This document shows, in pieces, positions 44,844 to 52,912 of a stretch of DNA of 64,000 nucleotides (position 1 is its first letter; each line of letters begins with the position of its first letter). A program made the position numbers and the translations under genes. Source of the stretch: Hyunsoonleella pacifica (lineage in GTDB: Bacteria; Bacteroidota; Bacteroidia; Flavobacteriales; Flavobacteriaceae); contig NZ_SIRS01000003.1 in the NCBI RefSeq assembly GCF_004310335.1, positions 62,001 to 126,000 on the forward strand. The letters are read 5' to 3'. The notes under the pieces were generated by a model that was not told the DNA's origin, searched no databases, and saw nothing but the letters and a program-made list of their open reading frames with translations.

Positions 44844-44877
44844 AAAAGTCCTTTTTGTAAATACAAAAAGGACTTTT
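44844..44877 (-). terminator. Terminator after the orphan receptor-domain gene
   Basis: A perfect 16-bp stem (44844-44859 with 44862-44877), AAAAGTCCTTTTTGTA and its complement, has a 2-nt loop. It lies 34 bp past the stop of the 126-residue gene on the minus strand. Confidence 0.82.
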
Positions 44878-44910
44878 ACTTATGCTAACTAAAAAATCTT
44901 CTAGATGTTT

Positions 44911-45291
44911 CTAGTTGTTTTTTGTGGTAGTATTTTTTTGTTCTGAAGAAGCATATACCATTGTTAAATCATCAAGAGATAAAACACTAGCACCTAATGA
45001 CAATGTTATAGTATTTGTGTTTTTAGAATTTACTTCAGCTTTAATTTCTTTTGTTTCATATCCAGTGAAACTACAAACTAAAGTATAACTCCCTTCTTTT
45101 ATGTTATCAAACCTAAAAACACCTTTTTCATCCGTCATCACTCTAGCTCCTGTTTCTTTTATAGTAACTTCAGCAAAAAGTAATGGATTATTACCTTCCT
45201 CTGCATCTGTAATTTTTCCATTAATAGTCACGTTTTGTGCAGATGCAAACATCGTTACAAATAAAACCATAGTGAATAGAAAATGTTTCAT
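44911..45291 (-). CDS. Stand-alone carboxypeptidase-like regulatory domain
   Basis: The 126-residue protein has a signal peptide (MKHFLFTMVLFVTMFASAQ) and one carboxypeptidase-like domain (INGKITDAEEGNNPLLFAEVTIK, SYTLVCSFTGYETKEIKAEV). It matches the N-terminal domain of the receptor at 41818 nearly position by position, including MKHF and TLVFSFVGYETQEIEVT. It then ends with LSLDDLTMVYASSEQ and a Lys/Thr/Asn tail instead of a plug. It looks like a domain-level duplicate; it might bind the same surface partner. It has its own terminator. Confidence 0.88.
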   Translation of the reverse strand: MKHFLFTMVLFVTMFASAQNVTINGKITDAEEGNNPLLFAEVTIKETGARVMTDEKGVFRFDNIKEGSYTLVCSFTGYETKEIKAEVNSKNTNTITLSLGASVLSLDDLTMVYASSEQKNTTTKNN

Positions 45292-45375
45292 AATTACTTT
45301 ATCAAATTATTTGGTACAAATAAACTAGTTTATTGTAATTAAGATGTTACCAAAGCATTAATCCTAAATGATTAA

Positions 45376-45392
45376 AATGTTACCCTAATGTT
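45376..45392. promoter_or_regulatory. Two AATGTT boxes at 11-bp spacing
   Basis: AATGTT occurs at 45376-45381 and 45387-45392, and GATGTT at 45343-45348, which is 33 bp (3 x 11) upstream. These match the boxes at 40045-40072. They lie between the orphan receptor-domain gene and the YhhQ-type gene, in the plus orientation, so the target gene is unclear. Confidence 0.4.
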
Positions 45393-45497
45393 AAGAGATT
45401 AAACAATCATCTTTAGAGTAAAACTAATTGCGAATAATAAAAATAAGCTCCTATTAAGAACACATATAATAAAATGCTAAATTAGCTAAGAAGAAAG

Positions 45498-46202
45498 ATG
45501 ACACAAAAAGACAAACTTAGCGCTCAACGTATTTACTTAATTTTAGGAGGCTTGTTTATCACATCCTTGGTGGTATCTAACCTTATTTTTCAAAAGTTTT
45601 TTTATTGGCACCCATTTGATATTGAAATTTTTGGAAGTAAGCTGTTTGAAATTTCAGTTGGTATCCTACCTTATCCCATTACATTTTTAATTACAGATTT
45701 AATAAGTGAAATCTATGGTAAAAAACGAGCTAATGATGTAGTAGTGGTTGGTATTTTTGCTTCATTATTTTCCCTTCTAATTATTTATGTAGCTATGCAG
45801 GTTCCTGCTACCTCTTGGTCTTATGTGGGTAATTTCTTGTTTGGTAGAGTTTTTGGAAATTCAGCTATAGCAGTATTTGCCAGTATGCTTACCTATTTAT
45901 TTGCACAGTTTGTGGACATACAAATCTATCACTTCTGGAAACGCTTAACCAAAGGCAAGCACCTTTGGCTCCGCAATAATTTTTCTACATGGTTTTCGCA
46001 ATTTGTGGATACTTTTACCATCGTATTTTTATTATGTTCTTTCGGCATTATCGATTGGGCTAATTTTAAAGGCTTACTAGTTAGTGGATTCTTATTTAAA
46101 GTTTTTGTTGCTATTCTAGATACGCCTTTACTTTACCTTGGCGTGTATTTCTTTAGAAAACGTTTTAACTTAAAAGTAAATGAAGAAATCGATTTACTCT
46201 AA
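45498..46202 (+). CDS. yhhQ: Queuosine precursor transporter (YhhQ/DUF165)
   Basis: The 234-residue protein has six or so membrane segments and the family motifs LPYPITFLITDLISEIYGKK and LRNNFSTWFSQFVDT. YhhQ imports 7-cyano-7-deazaguanine or related queuine precursors for tRNA modification. The length is normal. It stands alone, with AATGTT boxes about 110 bp upstream. Confidence 0.92.
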   Translation: MTQKDKLSAQRIYLILGGLFITSLVVSNLIFQKFFYWHPFDIEIFGSKLFEISVGILPYPITFLITDLISEIYGKKRANDVVVVGIFASLFSLLIIYVAMQVPATSWSYVGNFLFGRVFGNSAIAVFASMLTYLFAQFVDIQIYHFWKRLTKGKHLWLRNNFSTWFSQFVDTFTIVFLLCSFGIIDWANFKGLLVSGFLFKVFVAILDTPLLYLGVYFFRKRFNLKVNEEIDLL

Positions 46203-46309
46203 GCCAATTGCATTAATATTATTCTATATCAGGTTAAATTTTTATTAAACTTTTTAGTTACTTAGTCATAAAATGCGTGTCTTACGTATATTATAACAAA
46301 GTTTTATTC

Positions 46310-48991
46310 ATGAAGAAAGCACTAAAGATTATCGGTATTACACTTTTAATTATTATTACGCTTTTAATAGCGATACCCTTTGCGTTTCAAGGGCAAATTA
46401 AAGATATGGTTAAGCGTTTCATCAATCAAAATTTAAATGCTAAAGTAGAATTTAGCGATGTAAGCTTAAGTTTCATTACAAGTTTTCCTCAAGCTCATGT
46501 AAACGTAAACGATTTAGTTATTACCAATTTTGAACCCTTTAAAGATGAAACGTTTGCTACAGCTAAAGACATCTCTTTTACTATGTCTATTAAAGAATTA
46601 TTTAAAAAAGCCGATGAGGATGCTATCGTTATAAACTCCATTACTGTAGATGAAGCGCTTTTAACCCTAAAAACAGATAAATTAGGCAATAACAATTACG
46701 ATATCACTAAGGAAGAAGAAGGCAAACAAACCACGCCTGAAAGTGATGCCAGTTTTGCATTTAGCATTGAAGACTACAACATTAACAACAGTGCTTTTTC
46801 TTATATAGACGAAGGTTCAGATATGTTAATTCATATTACTGAGCTTAACCACGAAGGTCACGGTACATTTTCTGCTGAAACCTCAGAATTGAACACGAAA
46901 AGTGAAGCCAATGTTAGCATTACTTTGGATAGCACCAATTATTTGAATAATAATCCTGTAAAATTAGATGCCTTAATCGATTTAAATTTAGAAAACGAAA
47001 AGTACAGCTTTAAAGACAACAAAGGCTACATTAACGATCTCCCATTAGAATTTCATGGGTTTGTACAACAAGTTGATAACGGACAACAGATTGATATTAC
47101 GTTTGAAAACCCAGAATCTGACTTTAAAAACTTTTTAGCTATAATCCCAAAAACATACTCTAAAAGCATTGAAAACGTACAAACCACTGGGGATTTTAAG
47201 GTAAAGGGTGCCATAAAAGGTTTAAGCTCTGAAGAAACCATCCCAAACATAGATATCAGTATTTCGTCCAACAACGCTTCATTTAAATATCCCGATCTAC
47301 CAAAACGGGTTAGCAACATTACCATAGACACCAAAATTAAAAATGAAACAGGAAATGTAGATGACACCTATATCGATATTAAAACTTTAGATTTTAAAAT
47401 TGATGAAGATATGTTTAAATCATCCATCACTTTGAAAAATCTCACTAAAAATATGCTGGTAAATGCTAACATTGATGGCGTTTTAAATTTAGCTAATATT
47501 ACAAAAGTGTATCCTGTAGATCTAGAAAACACACTCACGGGGATTTTAAAAGGAAAAGTAAATACTGCTTTTGATATGAACGCCATTGAAACCAATGCTT
47601 ACAATCGCATTAAAAACAATGGTTCTGCCAGTATAACAGATTTTGTGTTTTCTTCAGAAGACATTGTTAATCCTATACATATTTCACAAGCAAACATGAC
47701 CTTTAATCCCGGCACGGTTACTCTTAATAATTTTAAAGCCAAAACTGGAGATAGTGATTTAATGGCTACTGGTAGTATTAAAAACCTACTAGGGTTTTTA
47801 TTAAGCGACAACACCTTAAAAGGAAACTTTAATGTAAACTCTAATACATTTAAGGTAAGTGATTTTATGTCTGAAGATGAAACTGTATCTGAAAATAATA
47901 AGACTACAACCGATGAAGAATCTCTTAAAATTCCAGCCTTTTTAGATTGTACTATAAACGCTGATGCCAAAACAGTGTTATACGATAATTTAAATCTTAA
48001 AAACGTTACAGGTACATTGTTTATAAAAGATCAAAAAGCAGCGTTACAAAACATGTCATCCTCAATTTTTGACGGAAAATTATCTATAAATGGTGCGGTA
48101 TCAACAAAAGAAAAAACGCCTGTATTCGATTTAAAATTAGGTGCTAATAATTTTGATATCGCCCAGTCTTTTAAAGGCATGGAGCTATTACAGAACCTTG
48201 CACCTATTGCTAAATTATTACAGGGAAAATTAAACACTTCACTAAATCTTTCAGGAACTTTAGACAAAGATTTTTCTCCTGTCTTAAGTTCAGTATCAGG
48301 AGACGCTTTAGCAGAGTTACTTACCACAAATATTAACACAAAAGATGGACTCTTAAGCAAATTGGAAAGTTCCCTAAACTTCATTGACTTTGATAAATTA
48401 GACTTAAAGGATATAAAAACGAAGCTAGAATTTGCCGATGGAAAAGTAGCTGTAAAGCCTTTTGATTTTAAGTATAAGGATATAGAGATTGAAGTTTCTG
48501 GAGCACATGGCTTTGATAAAACCATCAACTACAACACCGTATTTAATGTACCTGCCAAATATCTTGGCAGTGAAATAAATCAACTCATTGGTAAAATAAA
48601 CGATACCGAAGTTAACAATATTACCATTCCAGTAACTGCTAATATTACTGGGGCTTTTACCAACCCTACGGTTAAAACTGATTTAACCAATGGTGTAAAA
48701 AACCTTACCAATCAACTCATTGAAATACAAAAACAAAAATTATTAAATCAAGGTAAAGACAAAGTAAAAGACCTTATTGGCGGAGTAATTGGAGGTAATA
48801 AAACCAAAACAGATTCTATTAAAAAAGAGCAAGATAATGTGGTTAAAGATGTATTAAACGATATAATAAAGAAGAAAACACCTAAAGATTCTACTACAAC
48901 AGATAAAACAAAATCTACCAAAGACGCAATTAAAAACGTACTAGGTGGTTTGCTTGGTAATAAGAAAAAAGAAAAAGATACCGTTAACTAA
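46310..48991 (+). CDS. AsmA-family envelope protein
   Basis: The 893-residue protein has one N-terminal membrane anchor (ALKIIGITLLIIITLLIAIPF), an AsmA-type N-terminal domain (FINQNLNAKVEFSDVSLSFITSFPQAHVNVNDLVI) and a C-terminal AsmA_2 region, ending in a Lys/Asp-rich tail. Such proteins are bridge-like lipid-transfer proteins between inner and outer membrane. The frame is open from 46277, but the start at 46310 (MKKALKII) puts the anchor at the N-terminus. The tail (KTKTDSIKKEQD) is low complexity. Confidence 0.88.
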   Translation: MKKALKIIGITLLIIITLLIAIPFAFQGQIKDMVKRFINQNLNAKVEFSDVSLSFITSFPQAHVNVNDLVITNFEPFKDETFATAKDISFTMSIKELFKKADEDAIVINSITVDEALLTLKTDKLGNNNYDITKEEEGKQTTPESDASFAFSIEDYNINNSAFSYIDEGSDMLIHITELNHEGHGTFSAETSELNTKSEANVSITLDSTNYLNNNPVKLDALIDLNLENEKYSFKDNKGYINDLPLEFHGFVQQVDNGQQIDITFENPESDFKNFLAIIPKTYSKSIENVQTTGDFKVKGAIKGLSSEETIPNIDISISSNNASFKYPDLPKRVSNITIDTKIKNETGNVDDTYIDIKTLDFKIDEDMFKSSITLKNLTKNMLVNANIDGVLNLANITKVYPVDLENTLTGILKGKVNTAFDMNAIETNAYNRIKNNGSASITDFVFSSEDIVNPIHISQANMTFNPGTVTLNNFKAKTGDSDLMATGSIKNLLGFLLSDNTLKGNFNVNSNTFKVSDFMSEDETVSENNKTTTDEESLKIPAFLDCTINADAKTVLYDNLNLKNVTGTLFIKDQKAALQNMSSSIFDGKLSINGAVSTKEKTPVFDLKLGANNFDIAQSFKGMELLQNLAPIAKLLQGKLNTSLNLSGTLDKDFSPVLSSVSGDALAELLTTNINTKDGLLSKLESSLNFIDFDKLDLKDIKTKLEFADGKVAVKPFDFKYKDIEIEVSGAHGFDKTINYNTVFNVPAKYLGSEINQLIGKINDTEVNNITIPVTANITGAFTNPTVKTDLTNGVKNLTNQLIEIQKQKLLNQGKDKVKDLIGGVIGGNKTKTDSIKKEQDNVVKDVLNDIIKKKTPKDSTTTDKTKSTKDAIKNVLGGLLGNKKKEKDTVN

Positions 48992-49015
48992 TTTTAGAGA
49001 AAGCACCTAAATGTT

Positions 49016-50215
49016 TTATTTCATATCGTCGTAATTGTAATCGGGATATAAGAAATGATTGTATGGAAAACGAGTAACATGAATCTCGCGAACCTCGTCA
49101 TAAACACGTTTTTTAAAATCCTCCAGATTACTCTTATTAATGGCCGAAATAAATAATGCATTATTACCTATTTTACTCATCCAAGTACTTTTCCACTCCT
49201 CTAAGGTATAATGCTTTTTGGTTTTTTCAATATCTAAATCGTCTTCAGCAATAGGCTCCGGTTCGTAGGCATCAATCTTATTAAAAACCATTATAGTTGG
49301 TTTATCACTACTCTTTATCTCGCCTAGAATTTTATTTACAGATGCTATATGTTCTTCAAAGTTAGGATGAGAAATATCTACCACATGTAACAATAAATCT
49401 GCTTCTCTAACCTCATCTAACGTACTCTTAAAACTATCTACCAACTGTGTTGGTAATTTTCTAATAAACCCAACTGTATCACTTAACAAAAATGGTAAAT
49501 TTTGAATTACTACCTTTCTAACAGTAGTGTCAAGTGTAGCAAATAACTTGTTTTCAGCAAATACTTCACTCTTGCTAACAACATTCATAAGCGTGGATTT
49601 ACCTACATTGGTATAACCTACAAGTGCTACACGTACCATTTTTCCACGATTACCACGTTGCACTTCCATTTGTTTGTCAATGGTTTTTATGCGCTTTTTT
49701 AATAAGGCTATTTTATCACGTACAATACGTCTATCGGTTTCTATTTCGGTTTCTCCTGGTCCACGCATTCCAATCCCCCCTTTTTGGCGTTCAAGGTGAG
49801 TCCACATACCTCTTAATCGCGGTAACAAATACTCACACTGCGCCAATTCTACTTGGGTTCTAGCATAACTCGTTTGTGCTCGTTGGGCAAAAATATCTAG
49901 AATTAGGTTGGTTCTGTCTAAAACTTTTACGTTTAGTATTTTACTAATGTTTCGCTCTTGTGCTGCAGAAAGTTCGTCATCAAAAATAGCAGTGTCAATA
50001 TCATTTTCTTTAATAAATGCATTTACATCTTCCATTTTCCCAGAACCTATAAAGGTTTTAGGATTAGGCATATCCATTTTTTGAGTAAACCGTTTTACGG
50101 CATAACCCCCAGCAGTAAAGGTTAAAAACTCCAACTCATCCAAATACTCTTTGAGTTTGGCTTCGTCTTGATCTTTAGTTATAATACCAATTAAAACAGC
50201 TTTTTCTAATCCCAT
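49016..50215 (-). CDS. hflX: GTPase HflX
   Basis: The 399-residue ribosome-splitting GTPase has the HflX N-terminal domain (PKTFIGSGKMEDV, FDDELSAAQERNI) and the GTP-binding motifs G1 GYTNVGKST, G3 DTVGFI and G4 NKID. LLPRLRGMWTHLERQKGGIGMRGPGETEIE is the HflX linker. It rescues stalled ribosomes under stress. The frame is open to 50251, but a start at 50215 (MGLEKAVLIG) fits the family. It is a single-gene unit. Confidence 0.94.
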   Translation of the reverse strand: MGLEKAVLIGIITKDQDEAKLKEYLDELEFLTFTAGGYAVKRFTQKMDMPNPKTFIGSGKMEDVNAFIKENDIDTAIFDDELSAAQERNISKILNVKVLDRTNLILDIFAQRAQTSYARTQVELAQCEYLLPRLRGMWTHLERQKGGIGMRGPGETEIETDRRIVRDKIALLKKRIKTIDKQMEVQRGNRGKMVRVALVGYTNVGKSTLMNVVSKSEVFAENKLFATLDTTVRKVVIQNLPFLLSDTVGFIRKLPTQLVDSFKSTLDEVREADLLLHVVDISHPNFEEHIASVNKILGEIKSSDKPTIMVFNKIDAYEPEPIAEDDLDIEKTKKHYTLEEWKSTWMSKIGNNALFISAINKSNLEDFKKRVYDEVREIHVTRFPYNHFLYPDYNYDDMK

Positions 50216-50290
50216 ATATCCACTACTATTATAAAAAAATTGTGTTGACAAAGTTACGTAATTGCATGGATTTTATGTCTGAAAAAAATT

Positions 50291-50380
50291 CCTCGATATT
50301 TTAGTATCGAGGTTTCCTTTGAAACTGTCATTCTCGTGAATACGAGAATCTTAAATAAAGAATTTGTAAATTCTTTATTT
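50291..50380. repeat. Three consecutive hairpins, one REP-like
   Basis: Hairpin 1 pairs CCTCGATA (50291-50298) with TATCGAGG (50305-50312). Hairpin 2 pairs ATTCTCGT (50330-50337) with ACGAGAAT (50342-50349), and the flanks resemble the common flavobacterial intergenic GTCATTC...GAATC repeat. Hairpin 3 pairs the 13-bp arms 50353-50365 and 50368-50380 around a 2-nt loop. They lie between divergent hflX and the EEP gene. Confidence 0.55.
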
Positions 50381-50407
50381 TATTAATTTTAAGCCTATTT
50401 TTGACTC

Positions 50408-51376
50408 ATGACAGACGATTTTGATGATATCCCAGTACGCCACGATATGCAAACCGTGGTATTTTATAATATTGAAAATTTATTTGATTTAAGAAATAGT
50501 AAATTCACTAATGATAATGACTTTTTACCAGATTCTGTAAAGCGATGGACACCTAAACGATACGAAAACAAATTACGCAAATTAGGATTTGCTATTTCAA
50601 ATATTGGAAGAGAGGAAACTGGTAAACATCCTGCAATTATTGGATTAGCCGAAGTTGAAAATGCCAGAGTTCTTGAAGACTTACTAGATTCTAAACATTT
50701 AGATGATTTAGATTATGACTATGTGCATTTTGATTCTTTAGACGAGCGTGGTATTGATGTAGCGATGATTTATGACACGACTACTTTTGAACCCATGCAT
50801 ACAGAAACATTTTCTATAAGCTTAACTGATGATGATGGCTCTCCTGATTATACGAGAGATATATTGTTGGTAAGCGGTAATCTAGATAATGAGCCTATTC
50901 ATTTAATAGTAAATCATTGGTCTTCTAGAAGAGAAGGTCAAAAAGAAACAGAATTTAAACGTTTGGCTGCGTCTGAAAAAGTGAGTGAAGTTATTGCATC
51001 TATAACATCTAATAACGAAGATGCTAAAATTATGGTTATGGGCGATTTTAATGACGACCCATACAACGAAAGTGTAAAACGCCTAACAGAAGATCATAGT
51101 TTATTTAATCCTATGGAAACGCTCCGTTCGTTTACCAGAGGTACGGTAAAACATAGAAGACAATGGTTTTTATTTGACCAAATTTTGATTTCTACTAACT
51201 TTTTTAAAAGTTCTAAAGATAAATTTGAATTCTTTAAAGCTAATATTTTTGATGTTGATTTCTTAAAACAGTTTAAAGGTCATTTTAAAGGTGCTCCTTT
51301 TAGAACTTATGTTGGCAAGAAATATAAAGGTGGCTACAGTGATCATTTTCCTGTGTATACTATTTTGAAAAAATAA
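50408..51376 (+). CDS. Endonuclease/exonuclease/phosphatase (EEP) family protein
   Basis: The 322-residue protein has the EEP fold: VVFYNIENLFD at the N-terminus, GLAEVEN, DERGIDVAMIYD, NHWSSRREGQ, MGDFNDDPYNESV and YSDHFPVY, which include the metal and catalytic Asp, Asn and His residues. It has no signal peptide, unlike its paralogue at 60149. It probably cleaves phosphodiester bonds in DNA, RNA or nucleotides in the cytoplasm. It lies 13 bp before rlmF, so the two form an operon. Confidence 0.9.
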   Translation: MTDDFDDIPVRHDMQTVVFYNIENLFDLRNSKFTNDNDFLPDSVKRWTPKRYENKLRKLGFAISNIGREETGKHPAIIGLAEVENARVLEDLLDSKHLDDLDYDYVHFDSLDERGIDVAMIYDTTTFEPMHTETFSISLTDDDGSPDYTRDILLVSGNLDNEPIHLIVNHWSSRREGQKETEFKRLAASEKVSEVIASITSNNEDAKIMVMGDFNDDPYNESVKRLTEDHSLFNPMETLRSFTRGTVKHRRQWFLFDQILISTNFFKSSKDKFEFFKANIFDVDFLKQFKGHFKGAPFRTYVGKKYKGGYSDHFPVYTILKK

Positions 51377-51389
51377 AGTCTATGCGATA

Positions 51390-52352
51390 ATGACAGCCAA
51401 GCGCAAACAACATCAAAAAAAGAAAACAACATTACACCCAAGAAGTAAACATCACGGACGCTATAATTTTGATGAATTATTAAAAGTGGTTCCTAAACTT
51501 TCTGACGTTATCACTCCCAACAAATTTGGAGATTTATCAATCAATTTTTTTGATCCTTATGCTGTAAAATTACTCAATACTGCATTACTTAAATTTCATT
51601 ACGGTATCAATTTTTGGGATATTCCATCTAGTTACCTTTGCCCACCAATACCAAGTAGAGCGGACTATATTCATAATCTAGCAGATCTATTAACTGTAAA
51701 AAACAAGAATAACATTCCAAAAGGAAAACATATTAAATGTATAGATATTGGAGTAGGTGCAAATTGTATATATCCAATTATTGGCATTAAAGAATACGGT
51801 TGGTTTTTCGTAGGGACAGATATAGATGATATTTCTATTACATCAGCAAAAAAAATAGTGAACAACAATAAAGATTTAAAGAATAATATAACTCTAAGGC
51901 TTCAACCTCTACCTAAACAGATATTTGAGGGCGTTATTCATCCTGATGAGAAGTTTCATATTACTATGTGCAACCCACCTTTTCATGCCTCTTTAGAAGA
52001 AGCATCTGCAAGTACCTCTCGAAAAATAAAAAACTTAACAAAAAGTAAAACTACAAAGCCAATATTAAATTTTGGAGGAAAACATAACGAGCTTTGGTGT
52101 GATGGAGGCGAAGCAAAATTTATACAAGATATGATTTATGAAAGCCGTAGATTTAAAACTAATTGTCTTTGGTTTACCACATTAGTTTCTAAAGCATCTA
52201 ATCTTAAAGGCATTTATAGCACGCTTAAAAAAGTTAATGCCAAAGAAATTAAAACACTCCCAATGGGACAAGGCCATAAAATAAGCCGAATTGTAGCTTG
52301 GACATTTTTAGATAAAACGGAACAAAACAACTGGAAATTCAATAAAAGTTAA
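51390..52352 (+). CDS. rlmF: 23S rRNA m6A1618 methyltransferase
   Basis: The 320-residue methyltransferase has a basic N-terminus, the SAM-binding motif CIDIGVGANCIYPIIG, and the catalytic CNPPFH motif, as in RlmF. LHPRSKHHGRYNFDELL and DYIHNLADLL are RlmF features. It methylates N6 of adenine 1618 in 23S rRNA. It is downstream of the EEP gene. Confidence 0.93.
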   Translation: MTAKRKQHQKKKTTLHPRSKHHGRYNFDELLKVVPKLSDVITPNKFGDLSINFFDPYAVKLLNTALLKFHYGINFWDIPSSYLCPPIPSRADYIHNLADLLTVKNKNNIPKGKHIKCIDIGVGANCIYPIIGIKEYGWFFVGTDIDDISITSAKKIVNNNKDLKNNITLRLQPLPKQIFEGVIHPDEKFHITMCNPPFHASLEEASASTSRKIKNLTKSKTTKPILNFGGKHNELWCDGGEAKFIQDMIYESRRFKTNCLWFTTLVSKASNLKGIYSTLKKVNAKEIKTLPMGQGHKISRIVAWTFLDKTEQNNWKFNKS

Positions 52353-52374
52353 ATCAATTTTTAGAAAACCCAAA

Positions 52375-52752
52375 CTAAATAGCATGAGAAAGGACATACG
52401 CTAAACCAAGTACTATAAAGGGCAAGATAAAAAGAAGGCCAATACTATAGGCTTGCTTTTTTTGTTGTAACCGTTTTGCATTTAGCATATTGCGTTTCTT
52501 TCCACTATACTGCATCCAGTTTTTAAAAAATAAAGCTACTGAAATCAAGATAAATAAAGTCCATGCTTTAGAGGCAGACATGGTATCTACATGCATTTGT
52601 TTAAAAAACCCTGCAAAAAACACCCCTAAAAGCAATAAAAAACTGCATTGCAATATAGAAACATAAAGCGTAGCAAACCTAATAGCTTTTTTACCATTTT
52701 TCTTCTTGTAGTACTGAAACAGTATAAAGAAAAACCTATCGAATATAGACAT
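52375..52752 (-). CDS. Small three-helix membrane protein, function unknown
   Basis: The 125-residue protein has hydrophobic segments at about 25-49, 62-78 and 102-122, with a basic loop (KKRNMLNAKRLQQKKQ) in between. I do not recognise the family. It stands alone, convergent to rlmF. Confidence 0.65.
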   Translation of the reverse strand: MSIFDRFFFILFQYYKKKNGKKAIRFATLYVSILQCSFLLLLGVFFAGFFKQMHVDTMSASKAWTLFILISVALFFKNWMQYSGKKRNMLNAKRLQQKKQAYSIGLLFILPFIVLGLAYVLSHAI

Positions 52753-52781
52753 ACATCAAAAAATTGAAAGTAAAGATATTA

Positions 52782-52850
52782 CTATTCCATAAAATCAATA
52801 CTCACATCATCCAATTCATAAATCCCCGTTTTAGCGATACGAGTCACTAT
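52782..52850 (-). pseudogene. Remnant copy of the lipoprotein C-terminus at 54951
   Basis: The minus strand encodes GIYELDDVSIDFME then stop, nearly the same as the C-terminal end GVYELDDVSVDFTP of the lipoprotein at 54951. There is no gene upstream in this frame: it runs into the gap and then reaches the glycosidase at 52913. It is therefore a leftover of a second copy of this gene, removed or replaced when the glycosidase came in or when the copies recombined. Confidence 0.6.
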
Positions 52851-52912
52851 TCACTATTACTAAGATTTAAAGCAAAGCTTATCGGTAGGGATACTATTTT
52901 CGAATGTGGTTA

